Part shown: piece after piece, positions 9,301-18,336 of the stretch
Numbering within the stretch: the first letter of the stretch is position 1
Layout of the letters: every line of letters begins with the position of its first letter
Source of the DNA: Flavobacterium cerinum
Lineage (GTDB): Bacteria > Bacteroidota > Bacteroidia > Flavobacteriales > Flavobacteriaceae
DNA: 64,000 nt
Assembly (NCBI RefSeq): GCF_004028155.1
Contig: NZ_SBII01000001.1
Location: 186,001-250,000, forward strand
Direction: 5' to 3'
Program-made: the position numbers and the translations under genes
Notes under the pieces: generated by a model
Seen by the model: the letters and a program-made list of their open reading frames with translations, nothing else
Database searches by the model: none
Told to the model about the DNA's origin: nothing

Positions 9301-9620
9301 TATTTATTATTCTTTTTAAAATTTTTAATTGCGGCATCTTCCGGAAAAGTTTCGCCTTGGGTTGTAGTTTCAGCAGCTTTAGCAGCAGGATTTTTAAGAA
9401 TGGCATAGATGGTAAATCCAAAGCCTATAAGTACTACAGTAGGAGCCAGTCTTATTCTTCTAAAGTCAAAAATAGCATCACTAAATACTTTAGGATCGTC
9501 ACTGCCACCACCAGACATTAATATAAAACCAAGAGCGATTATGCCTAGTCCAATTAAAAGGAGTTTGTAGTTTACCTTTTCAAAAAGGAAATGCGTTTTT
9601 ATTTCGTTGTTCGATTTCAT
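9300..9620 (-). CDS. DUF3098 domain membrane protein
   Basis: A 106-residue protein with two membrane segments (LLLIGLGIIALGFILMSGG and TVVLIGFGFTIYAIL) and charged ends. It matches the DUF3098 family, whose function is unknown. Its place between ftsX and uppP suggests a link to envelope growth or division. This is inferred from position only. Confidence 0.82.
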   Translation of the reverse strand: MKSNNEIKTHFLFEKVNYKLLLIGLGIIALGFILMSGGGSDDPKVFSDAIFDFRRIRLAPTVVLIGFGFTIYAILKNPAAKAAETTTQGETFPEDAAIKNFKKNNK

Positions 9621-9704
9621 TGTTTTGTTTTTTGTTCGACGTCCAAAGTGGGATGTCGAAAGTATAGTGTTATGATTTTATTGTCTTTCGTTTATTCCTC
9701 AAAT

Positions 9705-10577
9705 TTAATAAAGATCGTCTGTTCTTAAATTCAGGAATCGCTGTGTTGCAAAAAATGTACTGATCGTTGTTATGATGATACCAAATATCAATACACCGGA
9801 AAGCACTATAGCAGTTGGTATCCAGTCTTCCCAAATGTTAAGCATAGGGAATGCGCTGTCAAGATAGTATACCATCCATATTAATGCTAGGATAGCTAAG
9901 CCCGAGCCTATAAGTCCTAACTTGATACCACGCCATACAAACGGCTTACGAATAAACGATTTTGTAGCGCCTACCATCTGCATTGTTTTGATGATAAAAC
10001 GATGGGAGTAAATAGATAATCTAAGCGAGCTATTAATTAAAAGCATCGATATGAAGGCTAATATGCTACTTAGTACTAATATCCAGAAAGTTATTTTTTT
10101 AATGTTATCATTTGCCATTTCTACAAGCATACTGTCGTAGCTCACATCGCCCACATCAGGGTTGGCTCTTAACTGAATTTCTATGTTTTTGATACTGTCC
10201 GGCTGTACATAACCGCCTTTTAAGTGAATGTCATACGAGTTTAACAGTGGGTTGCTGTCCAGCATGGTTTCATAATCACCTACAATATCCGGGTTGTTTT
10301 TTGCGGCAGCTTCCTTGGAAACATAAACAGCATCTTTTATATAATGTGCACCTTTTAACTGTGCACCAAAAGCCTGCATAGTGCTGTCGGTCGCTTCTCT
10401 TTTAAAATAAACCGTCATCGGTATGTTCTCTTTAACGTAACTCGATATTTTTTCGGTGTTGATCACAAATAGTCCTAATGCGCCCAAAAGCGTCAGCACT
10501 ATAAAGATGCACAGTACAACAGAAAAATAAGAGGAGATGAGCCGTCTTTTCTGGAACTTTTCAAAAGATGATGCCAT
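9705..10577 (-). CDS. ftsX: FtsX-like cell-division permease
   Basis: Membrane partner of the ATPase FtsE. In known systems FtsEX controls peptidoglycan hydrolases at the septum. It has 290 residues with four predicted membrane segments: one near residues 16-38, a large extracytoplasmic domain from about 40-160, then three more in the FtsX permease domain (ITFWILVLSSILAFISMLLI onward). The motif MVGATKSFIRKPF is the usual cytoplasmic loop. ftsE is not in the window. It leads the run ftsX-DUF3098-uppP-truB. Confidence 0.92.
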   Translation of the reverse strand: MASSFEKFQKRRLISSYFSVVLCIFIVLTLLGALGLFVINTEKISSYVKENIPMTVYFKREATDSTMQAFGAQLKGAHYIKDAVYVSKEAAAKNNPDIVGDYETMLDSNPLLNSYDIHLKGGYVQPDSIKNIEIQLRANPDVGDVSYDSMLVEMANDNIKKITFWILVLSSILAFISMLLINSSLRLSIYSHRFIIKTMQMVGATKSFIRKPFVWRGIKLGLIGSGLAILALIWMVYYLDSAFPMLNIWEDWIPTAIVLSGVLIFGIIITTISTFFATQRFLNLRTDDLY

Positions 10578-10644
10578 AGGTTATAATTTAGCCGTAAAAA
10601 TAAATAAAGTATTTTGTTTAGCGTAGTTTATAACGGTCAAAGTT

Positions 10645-10673
10645 TTGACTTTCGTACAATAAGCGTAAATTTG
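10645..10673 (+). promoter_or_regulatory. leuS promoter
   Basis: TTG at 10645-10647 and TAAATTTG at 10666-10673, 18 bp apart, match the Bacteroidota consensus. Transcription from here would give a leader of about 105 nt. Confidence 0.55.
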
Positions 10674-10680
10674 TGCTCTT

Positions 10681-10776
10681 TGAGTAGCTGAGGCTCTTAA
10701 GTAATGAGTAGCTGAGGTTTTTACAGAACCGGGCATAAAATCTAAGAACCTTAGTATCAAAGCAACTAAGAACCTT
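10681..10776 (+). repeat. two pairs of 24-bp-spaced direct repeats in the leuS leader
   Basis: TGAGTAGCTGAGG occurs at 10681-10693 and 10705-10717, and CTAAGAACCTT at 10742-10752 and 10766-10776. Both pairs are offset by exactly 24 bp, which suggests a degenerate 12-bp unit. They lie between the predicted leuS promoter and its ATG. Confidence 0.75.
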
Positions 10777-10785
10777 TATAGAAAA

Positions 10786-13700
10786 ATGAGATATAATCCA
10801 AACGAAATTGAAGCCAGATGGCAAAAATACTGGGCAGAGAACAAGACATTTATGGCAGAGGACAGCTCTGATAAACCAAAATATTATGTACTCGATATGT
10901 TTCCTTACCCGTCGGGGGCGGGGCTGCACGTAGGCCATCCGCTGGGCTACATAGCATCAGATATTTATGCGCGTTACAAACGCCATCAGGGATTCAATGT
11001 GCTGCATCCGCAGGGATATGACAGTTTTGGACTTCCGGCAGAGCAGTATGCTATACAAACAGGACAGCACCCTGCTGTTACTACCGAAGCTAATATTGCA
11101 CGTTACCGTGAGCAGCTGGATAAAATAGGTTTTTCGTTTGATTGGGATCGTGAAGTACGTACTTCCAGTCCTGAATATTACAAATGGACACAATGGATTT
11201 TTATCGAATTGTTCAATTCGTGGTATGATATTGACGCTGATAAAGCCGAAAGTATTGATGCACTTATTGCAACTTTTGAAACTAAAGGTAACGCTAAGGT
11301 AAATGCTGTAAGCGATGATAATATTGCTGTATTTACTGCTGCCGAATGGAAAGGATACACTAAAGAAGAACAGGAGCGTATACTCTTAAAATACAGGCTT
11401 ACTTACCTTGCAGAGACCGAAGTAAATTGGTGTCCGGCATTGGGTACAGTATTGGCGAATGACGAAATTATAAATGGTGTTTCCGAAAGGGGAGGCCATC
11501 CGGTTATTCGTAAAAAGATGACACAGTGGAGCATGAGGATTTCGGCGTATGCCGAGCGCTTATTGCAGGGACTTGAAACGATTGACTGGACCGAATCATT
11601 AAAAGAAAGTCAGCGTAACTGGATAGGAAAATCGGTAGGAGCATCGGTTACTTTTAAAGTAAAAGACTCTAAAGAAGAAAGAAACAGTGTTGAGTTTTTA
11701 TTGACCGGAGATGATACCGGTGATCATAGTATCGAGGTGTTTACTACACGTCCTGATACCATTTTTGGAGTAACATTCATGACGCTGGCTCCAGAGCACG
11801 AACTCGTTGCTAAAATTACTACAGAAGAACAAAGGGAAGCTGTAAAAAGTTATGTTCAGGCTACTGCAAAACGCAGCGAGCGTGAGCGTATGGCTGATGT
11901 AAAAACAATATCGGGTGCGTTTACAGGTGCTTATGCCGAACATCCGTTTACAAAAGAGCCAATTCCGGTATGGATAGGCGATTATGTATTGGCGGGTTAT
12001 GGCACAGGTGCAGTTATGGCTGTGCCTGCTGGTGATCAGCGCGACTATGATTTTGCAAAACATTTTGACATTGAGATTAAAAATATATTTGAGGGCATAG
12101 ATATTTCTGAGGAAGCTTATGGCTCTAAAGAAAATATAAAGCTTAAAAATTCTGATTTCTTAAACGGATCGGATTATAAAACGGCTACTAAAAAAGCTAT
12201 CGAATCGTTAGAAGATTTAGGTCAGGGTAAAGGAAAAACCAACTACCGTTTGCGCGATGCTGTATTTAGCCGCCAAAGGTATTGGGGTGAGCCATTCCCT
12301 GTGTACTATGTAAATGGTATGCCGCAATTAATTGCTACTGAATATTTACCTATCCGCCTTCCTGAAGTAGAGAAATATTTACCTACTGAAGATGGGCAGC
12401 CGCCCTTAGGAAACTCTAAGGAGTGGGCATGGAGTATTGTTGAAAATAAGGTAGTATCTAACGATCTTATTGATGAAGTAAATGTATTCCAATTAGAATT
12501 AAACACAATGCCGGGATGGGCAGGCAGCTCATGGTACTGGTTGCGTTATATGGATCCATTTAACAACGATGCTTTTGTAGATAAGGATGCCGAAGCTTAC
12601 TGGCAGAACGTTGACCTTTATATTGGAGGAAGCGAGCATGCAACAGGCCACTTGTTATACAGCCGTTTTTGGAATAAATTTTTAAAAGACAGAGGATTTA
12701 TCAATCAGGATGAGCCATTCAAGAAACTTATTAACCAGGGGATGATCCTGGGGATGAGTGCTTTTGTACATGTTTATTTATTGAACTGTGTTGTAAACTC
12801 TGAAGATGATGTAAACTTACCGGGACGTATACCGATAATGATTTCAGAGAAAATTTATACCAATATTCTGGCAGGAAGAAATTCTAATACTATAGAAAAT
12901 TGGGTTACTGAAAAATATGGAGATAAAGAAACAAGAGGTTTTGATATTGTTTTTACTCCTGCGGATGTAATAAAAAGAAATGTGGATATATCCTTATTAA
13001 AGGGGCTTACAGATGAATTAAATATTGAAGCATTTAGAAAAAGCGCTTTAGATAAAGATTTATCTGAGGCTGTGTTTTTAACGGATGAAAACGACAGATA
13101 CATGGTTTCACGTGAAGTTGAAAAAATGTCGAAATCGAAATACAATGTTGTAACGCCTGATTTGATCTGCGATCAATATGGTGCTGATACACTAAGGCTG
13201 TATGAAATGTTCCTTGGCCCGTTAGAACAGGCAAAACCTTGGAATACTGCAGGTATTACAGGTGTTTCGGGTTTCCTTAAAAAGTTATGGAAATTATACT
13301 TTGATGATAACGGTCTTATCGTGAATACTAATCCGGCAAGTAAAGAGGCTTTGAAAACATTACACAGAACGATCAGGAAAACGCAGGATGATATTGAGAA
13401 TTTCTCATTCAATACATCAGTGAGTTCTTTTATGATTGCTGTAAATGAGCTTACAACAATGAATTGTCATGAGCGTACGATATTAGAACCGCTGGCAATC
13501 TTGATTTCACCTTATGCACCACATATTGCTGAAGAATTATGGTACCGATTAGGACACCAAACGAGTATTTCCCAAGTACCGTTCCCATTGTTCAATCCGG
13601 AGCATTTGGTAGAAAGCAGTAAAGAGTATCCGGTGTCATTTAATGGTAAAACCCGTTTTACAATTGAACTTCCAATGGATATGAGTGCTGCAGAAATTGA

Positions 13701-13803
13701 GAAAACCATTCTTGCCGATGACAGGACTGCACAACAGCTTAATGGAGGTGCTCCTAAAAAGGTAATTGTAGTGCCGGGTAAAATTATAAATATTGTAATG
13801 TAG
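10786..13803 (+). CDS. leuS: leucine--tRNA ligase
   Basis: Class Ia synthetase that charges tRNA-Leu and edits mischarged products. It has 1005 residues, longer than the roughly 860 of E. coli. The HIGH signature appears as HVGH near residue 48, the CP1 editing core as TTRPDTIFGVTF near residue 320, and KMSKS as KMSKSKYNVV near residue 780. The extra length comes from a Bacteroidota-type insertion after residue 140 and from a long, AT-rich segment between NQGMILGMSAF and KMSKS. It has its own promoter and a strong terminator, so it is monocistronic. Confidence 0.97.
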   Translation: MRYNPNEIEARWQKYWAENKTFMAEDSSDKPKYYVLDMFPYPSGAGLHVGHPLGYIASDIYARYKRHQGFNVLHPQGYDSFGLPAEQYAIQTGQHPAVTTEANIARYREQLDKIGFSFDWDREVRTSSPEYYKWTQWIFIELFNSWYDIDADKAESIDALIATFETKGNAKVNAVSDDNIAVFTAAEWKGYTKEEQERILLKYRLTYLAETEVNWCPALGTVLANDEIINGVSERGGHPVIRKKMTQWSMRISAYAERLLQGLETIDWTESLKESQRNWIGKSVGASVTFKVKDSKEERNSVEFLLTGDDTGDHSIEVFTTRPDTIFGVTFMTLAPEHELVAKITTEEQREAVKSYVQATAKRSERERMADVKTISGAFTGAYAEHPFTKEPIPVWIGDYVLAGYGTGAVMAVPAGDQRDYDFAKHFDIEIKNIFEGIDISEEAYGSKENIKLKNSDFLNGSDYKTATKKAIESLEDLGQGKGKTNYRLRDAVFSRQRYWGEPFPVYYVNGMPQLIATEYLPIRLPEVEKYLPTEDGQPPLGNSKEWAWSIVENKVVSNDLIDEVNVFQLELNTMPGWAGSSWYWLRYMDPFNNDAFVDKDAEAYWQNVDLYIGGSEHATGHLLYSRFWNKFLKDRGFINQDEPFKKLINQGMILGMSAFVHVYLLNCVVNSEDDVNLPGRIPIMISEKIYTNILAGRNSNTIENWVTEKYGDKETRGFDIVFTPADVIKRNVDISLLKGLTDELNIEAFRKSALDKDLSEAVFLTDENDRYMVSREVEKMSKSKYNVVTPDLICDQYGADTLRLYEMFLGPLEQAKPWNTAGITGVSGFLKKLWKLYFDDNGLIVNTNPASKEALKTLHRTIRKTQDDIENFSFNTSVSSFMIAVNELTTMNCHERTILEPLAILISPYAPHIAEELWYRLGHQTSISQVPFPLFNPEHLVESSKEYPVSFNGKTRFTIELPMDMSAAEIEKTILADDRTAQQLNGGAPKKVIVVPGKIINIVM

Positions 13804-13838
13804 CGCTTTTGCTCATGGGGCATTATAGTTTTAAATAG

Positions 13839-13884
13839 AACTCCTCAGAAACAGGACTTACTACTGTTTCTGAGGAGTTTTTTA
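13839..13884 (+). terminator. rho-independent terminator of leuS
   Basis: A perfect 16-bp stem (13839-13854 with 13864-13879) with a 9-nt loop is followed by a T-rich tract. Confidence 0.9.
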
Positions 13885-14045
13885 TTTAGATCCTTGTCCC
13901 AATTTTACAATTTTCATAGACAGATAGGTATATATCTTTATCATCTGAATTTAAATAGGCTGATGTTATGTCTTATTAATTTTTAACAAGAATTATTGGC
14001 GTGATGTTTGCAGAATTAAAGACAACCTATAAACTATAAAACCTT

Positions 14046-14759
14046 ATGAAAAAAATCGTATTTATTGCCCTTGGGGTTCTTGGGGTTCAATTATCCGTAA
14101 TCGCTCAGGAAACAGAAACACCTGCAGCCACTACCAATGAACAAACTCAGATTAAACGTCGTAATGTAGACCGTCCCAACTTTTATTATGGGTTTGGTGT
14201 GAATGTTTTGTCAGATTATAAAATGAATGACAAACTAAAAGCATCCGGGATGCCTCAAATTGCAAATGCAGCACCCGAATTTACTTTTGGATTCAGCTTT
14301 GTTCCTTCCGATTCCAGATTTTATCATGATATTGAAGCTGGTTTAGGCTACATGGATGAGAAAACAGCAGGTAACAGGATAAAAACAACCGTAGCTAATG
14401 TAAAAATGAGGGTGCAGTATAAATTGATAGACAAACAGGATATGTTTTTTTCTGCAGGTCTTGATATTGGATATGCACAAACGGGGATCAACCTGTATTC
14501 GAGAGGAAATACTATAGATCTTAATAATCTTAATCCAGCAACCCACACCGGGCATATTTCCATGAGAAACGGACAGCTTACTTTAGGGCCATCTGTTGCT
14601 TTAGGCCTTTTTCAGCAAAGTTTTCCTGTTCGCATAAATGCTGGTTATAATATTGGCGTAACAAGAGGTAAATGGAAATCTGATTTTGCAGATCTTGCTA
14701 ATACGGTTAACGAAAGCGGCCAGGGGAGTTTCTATGCTAAAGTTTTGATAGGATTTTAA
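14046..14759 (+). CDS. outer-membrane beta-barrel protein
   Basis: A 237-residue exported protein with signal peptide MKKIVFIALGVLGVQLSVIAQ, followed by a Thr/Glu-rich linker (about residues 23-40). The rest has alternating hydrophobic and polar strands with many Tyr/Phe/Gly (NFYYGFGVNVLSDYK, MRVQYKLIDKQDMFFSAGLDIG) and ends in FYAKVLIGF with a terminal Phe, typical of outer-membrane barrels. The exact family is not recognised. It has its own terminator and stands alone. Confidence 0.72.
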   Translation: MKKIVFIALGVLGVQLSVIAQETETPAATTNEQTQIKRRNVDRPNFYYGFGVNVLSDYKMNDKLKASGMPQIANAAPEFTFGFSFVPSDSRFYHDIEAGLGYMDEKTAGNRIKTTVANVKMRVQYKLIDKQDMFFSAGLDIGYAQTGINLYSRGNTIDLNNLNPATHTGHISMRNGQLTLGPSVALGLFQQSFPVRINAGYNIGVTRGKWKSDFADLANTVNESGQGSFYAKVLIGF

Positions 14760-14776
14760 TTCATAGTTATATTTTT

Positions 14777-14817
14777 AAACAAAGGCTGGTCTTGAAGAGA
14801 CCGGCCTTTGTTTTTTT
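14777..14817 (+). terminator. rho-independent terminator
   Basis: AAACAAAGGCTGGTCT pairs with AGACCGGCCTTTGTTT with one G-U pair and a TGAA loop, then a run of T. Confidence 0.88.
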
Positions 14818-14920
14818 ATACTTAAACGGCTGACAGCCACTGACAAAATTTCATTTAACACTACTCCCGGAGAGATTGGCTTTAAATTTGATATGTTCTA
14901 GGAAACCAAAACTTTAAAAA

Positions 14921-15619
14921 ATGATAGGATATTATATATTGATCGGTATAATTGCTTTGGTAAGTTTTGCAGTAAGTTCAAAGCTAAAAAGCAAATTTGA
15001 CTTTTACTCAAGAGTACATTTACGTAATGGTATGAGCGGTGCGGAGATTGCACAAAAAATGCTTAGCGACAATGGTATTTATGATGTAAGGGTTATTTCT
15101 ACGCCAGGTAGATTAACTGACCATTATAATCCGGTAGATAAAACGGTAAACCTTAGTGAGGCTGTTTATAACCAGCGAAATGCAGCTGCGGCAGCTGTTG
15201 CAGCTCACGAGGTAGGGCATGCTGTGCAGCACGCTACAGCTTATGATATGCTGAAATTGCGTTCCAGACTGGTGCCTGTTGTAAGTGTTAGTTCAGGCAT
15301 GTCGCAATGGCTTGTTTTTGGTGGTCTTATTTTAGGTGCGGCATCAGGATTTGGTGCAGGATACTATATAGCAGTAGCCGGGTTGGTATTAATGGCGCTT
15401 GCTACAGTGTTTAGTTTTATTACACTTCCGGTAGAATATGATGCAAGTAACCGTGCACTGGCATGGCTTAAAAATAAAAATATGTTAACCCAAGAGGAAT
15501 ATGCCGGGGCAGAAGATTCGCTTAAATGGGCAGCGCGTACTTATTTAGTAGCTGCAATTGGAGCATTGGCCAGCCTTGTTTTTTGGGCACTTCAGGTATT
15601 TGGCGGATCAAGGAATTAA
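14921..15619 (+). CDS. membrane zinc metallopeptidase (YugP-like)
   Basis: Predicted inner-membrane zinc-dependent peptidase of 232 residues, matching the neutral zinc metallopeptidase family (Zn_peptidase_2). An N-terminal membrane helix (IGYYILIGIIALVSFAV) is followed by the HEVGH zinc site at residues 96-100 and AVQHATAYDMLKLR. Two hydrophobic stretches (about 125-170) and a last one near the C-terminus follow. The third zinc ligand is probably the Glu in PVEYDASNRAL. The physiological substrate of the family is not established. Confidence 0.88.
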   Translation: MIGYYILIGIIALVSFAVSSKLKSKFDFYSRVHLRNGMSGAEIAQKMLSDNGIYDVRVISTPGRLTDHYNPVDKTVNLSEAVYNQRNAAAAAVAAHEVGHAVQHATAYDMLKLRSRLVPVVSVSSGMSQWLVFGGLILGAASGFGAGYYIAVAGLVLMALATVFSFITLPVEYDASNRALAWLKNKNMLTQEEYAGAEDSLKWAARTYLVAAIGALASLVFWALQVFGGSRN

Positions 15620-15647
15620 TTTAATTCCTTTCTATATATAGAGTGGG

Positions 15648-15684
15648 AAAATCCGCTTCGGTAACAACCGGGCGGATTTTTTTT
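15648..15684 (+). terminator. rho-independent terminator
   Basis: AAAATCCGC pairs with GCGGATTTT, and an inner CGGT/ACCG stem extends it. A T-run follows. Confidence 0.85.
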
Positions 15685-15774
15685 ATTGTTTGATTTAGAC
15701 AATGATTTGCTTTGATTCTTTTATCGATCTGGGAATGTTCTCCATAACTTTGTAAATAGGTAAATATTAAAAAT

Positions 15775-16188
15775 ATGGAAAATCAAAATAATGGTATTCA
15801 GCCGGAAGGTTATATCAAGGCACCACAGGAATATTTTACGGGAACAGCATGGTTAAAACCATTGGTAAAACCAGATGAAATAACGAATTGTACTATTACC
15901 GACGTTCTATTTGAGCCATCAGCAAGAAATTATTGGCATACGCATCCAAGTAATCAGATATTAATTGTCACAGAAGGAGTTGGTTACTATCAGGAAGAGG
16001 GATCTCCTATTCAGGAGATTCGTGTAGGCGATGTAATAAATATTCTTCCGGGTATTAAACATTGGCATGGTGCATCGCCAAACAGTAGGTTTAAACATAC
16101 GGCAATTAACATCAATAGTGAAAAAGGTACCGTAAACTGGATTGAACCTGTTTTGGATAAAGATTATTTGGGAATATCGTTATCTTAA
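15775..16188 (+). CDS. cupin domain protein
   Basis: A 137-residue single-domain cupin. The first cupin motif is visible as YWHTHPSNQILIVTEGVGYYQ near residues 58-78 and the second as GDVINILPGIKHWHGASP near residues 88-105. The His residues in these motifs and a Gln or Glu are the likely metal ligands. Homologues of this type are often found beside carboxymuconolactone decarboxylase-like proteins, but none lies next to it here. The substrate is unknown. There is no signal peptide. Confidence 0.85.
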   Translation: MENQNNGIQPEGYIKAPQEYFTGTAWLKPLVKPDEITNCTITDVLFEPSARNYWHTHPSNQILIVTEGVGYYQEEGSPIQEIRVGDVINILPGIKHWHGASPNSRFKHTAININSEKGTVNWIEPVLDKDYLGISLS

Positions 16189-16244
16189 AGTACATCAAAT
16201 CTTCTAAATCGAACTTCTCACTTCTCATATCAAATATTTCATGT

Positions 16245-16715
16245 CTATAACTGTATCTGCCTTTCTATTTGCTGATCTAAGGAGATAAAAGTTTCGGTAC
16301 GTGATACGCCATCTATAGGTTGAATCCTGTGGTTAAGAAGCTGCATTAGGTGCTCGTTATCCCTACAGATGATCTTTATGAATATAGACCAGTTTCCTGT
16401 AGTGTAGTGGCATTCCAGTACTTCGGGTATTTTGCGGAGCTCTTTTACCGCTTCGAGGTTACTGGCTGCTTTTTCAAGATAAATGCCTACAAACGCCATA
16501 GTGCTGTAACCCAGTACTCGGGTATTTACAATAAACTTTGAACCCGCTATAACACCTGCCTGTTCCAGTTTGCGGAGACGTTGGTGTATGGCTGCTCCCG
16601 ATATGCCTATTTTCCCTGCGATCTGAAGTATGGGCTTTCGGGCGTCTTCCATGAGGTAACGCAGTATCTCTTTATCAATTCCGTCTATTTCTACCTGTAG
16701 GTGATTTACTTTCAT
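16245..16715 (-). CDS. Lrp/AsnC family transcriptional regulator
   Basis: A 156-residue feast/famine regulator. The N-terminal winged helix-turn-helix is seen in DKEILRYLMEDARKP and GISGAAIHQRLRKLEQAGVI (residues about 14-52). It is followed by the C-terminal RAM domain (VGIYLEKAASNLEAVKELRK, ECHYTTGNWSIFIKI), which binds amino acids in family members. The adjacent saccharopine dehydrogenase-like gene on the same strand suggests lysine-related control, but this is inference. A palindrome overlaps the start codon and could allow autoregulation. Confidence 0.92.
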   Translation of the reverse strand: MKVNHLQVEIDGIDKEILRYLMEDARKPILQIAGKIGISGAAIHQRLRKLEQAGVIAGSKFIVNTRVLGYSTMAFVGIYLEKAASNLEAVKELRKIPEVLECHYTTGNWSIFIKIICRDNEHLMQLLNHRIQPIDGVSRTETFISLDQQIERQIQL

Positions 16716-16732
16716 TTGATTTCAAATTGAAA
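16714..16732. promoter_or_regulatory. overlapping palindromes at the Lrp-type gene start
   Basis: ATTTGA-TT-TCAAAT (16714-16727) and TTTCAA-A-TTGAAA (16720-16732) overlap the ATG of the Lrp/AsnC gene. AT-rich palindromes of this size fit Lrp-family operators. The assignment is tentative. Confidence 0.3.
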
Positions 16733-16793
16733 GATAAATATAAGTATTTGATTCCTGTTTTGCTATAAATTACATTAGTTGAATGTCAGTTAA

Positions 16794-16824
16794 TAAAAAA
16801 ACCTTCCCCGGTTAAAGGGAAGGT
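16794..16824 (-). terminator. terminator of the saccharopine dehydrogenase-like gene
   Basis: ACCTTCCC and GGGAAGGT form an 8-bp stem, and on the minus strand it is followed by a T-run. Confidence 0.82.
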
Positions 16825-16853
16825 TCTTGCAAAATTGGGTTAGTTAAGAGGCT

Positions 16854-18224
16854 TTAGCTCGCTACATTGTTTGGGTTATAGCCCATATAGCTGCCTGTTT
16901 TTTCATGAAAAACGACCCCAAATCCTTCAAGTTCTTTTAATATTGGCAGGTATACTTCTTTGTTAAGCGGAAGTTGAACACCTGGTGTTGTAATATTTTT
17001 ATTAAGTATCTGTAGGGCTGCTATGGCAACAGGTAATCCTACGGTTTTTGCCATTGCAGTATACGTTTGGTCTTCACCCGTGCATACCATTGTAGCATCA
17101 ATTTGTTTTTTCTGACCGTTTAATTCGTATCCAATTTTATGGTACATCACGATCATGTCTTTGTCGTTAGGACTCAATGTCCAGCTGTCAGACAATATTT
17201 TTTCAAGTATCTGTGCAGGAGTAGCATTGTGTAGCCCTATTATTTTTTTAGGATTGAAAAGATCTAATTCAACAAGCTTATCCCATTGAATATCATCCTG
17301 ATCGATCTTTAAAATATGTCTCAGTTTTAATTCAACAGAATCGGTAGGGTGGTAAGGCAGGAATGAGTTGGTAAACTCCCTGTAGCTCATGGTTTCTGAG
17401 TTTTCGATGGTGTAAGTATCATCAGTCATACCCAGTTGGATGAACATGTTCCATGATTTTGAGAAGCCTACCCTGCGAAGTGTACCTCGGTATAAAGTAA
17501 GTGCATCATCAAGACCGTAAATACTTCTGTATTTTAGTGAGTCACGGTTAGCATAGCCTTCAAATCGGCCATAGCCTTCTACTTCCATAAACTCTGTCCT
17601 GCGAAATAACTTATTGTAAGGGATGTATTTGTAATTCCCCTCCTGAATAAATTTAGCAGCACCGCCTTGTCCTGCAAGTACTACATTGCGCGGGTTCCAG
17701 GTAAATTTGTAATTCCACAGGTTGTTGTCGCTTTCCGGAGCTACAAGTCCGCCGCAAAACGATTCGAACAATAAAATTTTACCGCCTTCACTGCGTATTT
17801 CGTCTATGATTTTCATGGCACTCATGTGGTCGATGCCCGGGTCAAGGCCAATCTCATTCATAAACACAAGATTGTTCTCTTTTACAAGAGGATCAAGTTC
17901 CTGCATGGCCGGGCTTATATAAGAAGCCGTGACCATATGTTTTTTGTAATTTATACAGTCTTTTGCGACTTCAAAATGAAGATGTGCCGGGAGCATTGAA
18001 ATTACAATATCGGCTTTACTGATCTCTTCTTTTCGTTGTTGTTCGTTAAAAATATCAAAAGCTATAGCGGTAGCACGTGGGTGTCCTTTGGTTTTTTTTA
18101 GTGCCAGTTCGGCAGAAAGGTCGCCAATTGTAAGGTGTAAATCTTCTGATTCTGATTTGTTTAGTAAGTATTCTATCAGTGATGAAGCTGAACGCCCCGC
18201 CCCGATAATAAAAATATTCCTCAT
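16854..18224 (-). CDS. saccharopine dehydrogenase family protein
   Basis: An NAD(P)-dependent oxidoreductase of 456 residues. The start at 18224 puts the Rossmann motif IIGAGRSASSLIEYL directly at the N-terminus; the in-frame ATG seven codons upstream adds only an unlikely tail. The Rossmann domain runs to about residue 130, followed by the saccharopine dehydrogenase C-terminal domain (NEIGLDPGIDHMSAMKIIDE near residue 130). The family includes enzymes that make or split saccharopine in lysine metabolism and related condensing dehydrogenases. The exact reaction cannot be told. It is next to an Lrp-type regulator. Confidence 0.88.
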   Translation of the reverse strand: MRNIFIIGAGRSASSLIEYLLNKSESEDLHLTIGDLSAELALKKTKGHPRATAIAFDIFNEQQRKEEISKADIVISMLPAHLHFEVAKDCINYKKHMVTASYISPAMQELDPLVKENNLVFMNEIGLDPGIDHMSAMKIIDEIRSEGGKILLFESFCGGLVAPESDNNLWNYKFTWNPRNVVLAGQGGAAKFIQEGNYKYIPYNKLFRRTEFMEVEGYGRFEGYANRDSLKYRSIYGLDDALTLYRGTLRRVGFSKSWNMFIQLGMTDDTYTIENSETMSYREFTNSFLPYHPTDSVELKLRHILKIDQDDIQWDKLVELDLFNPKKIIGLHNATPAQILEKILSDSWTLSPNDKDMIVMYHKIGYELNGQKKQIDATMVCTGEDQTYTAMAKTVGLPVAIAALQILNKNITTPGVQLPLNKEVYLPILKELEGFGVVFHEKTGSYMGYNPNNVAS

Positions 18225-18336
18225 AGCGATGTAATGAATTATCACACGAAAGTAGTAATTTGTTATTTTTATAAAAAATTTATCTGCAAAAAATTAGTTA
18301 AAGTTTTTAATTTTACTGAATAATAAATAATTAAGA

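Noticed and set aside
10681..10776. CRISPR array
   Set aside because: Only two copies of each short repeat, no equal spacers and no cas genes in the window.
10674..10785. T-box or other known amino-acid riboswitch before leuS
   Set aside because: No T-box sequence, antiterminator pair or specifier loop is visible; only direct repeats.
10618..10938. Minus-strand frame across the leuS leader
   Set aside because: It runs through the promoter, repeats and the conserved 5' end of leuS and is Cys/Phe-rich without family resemblance.
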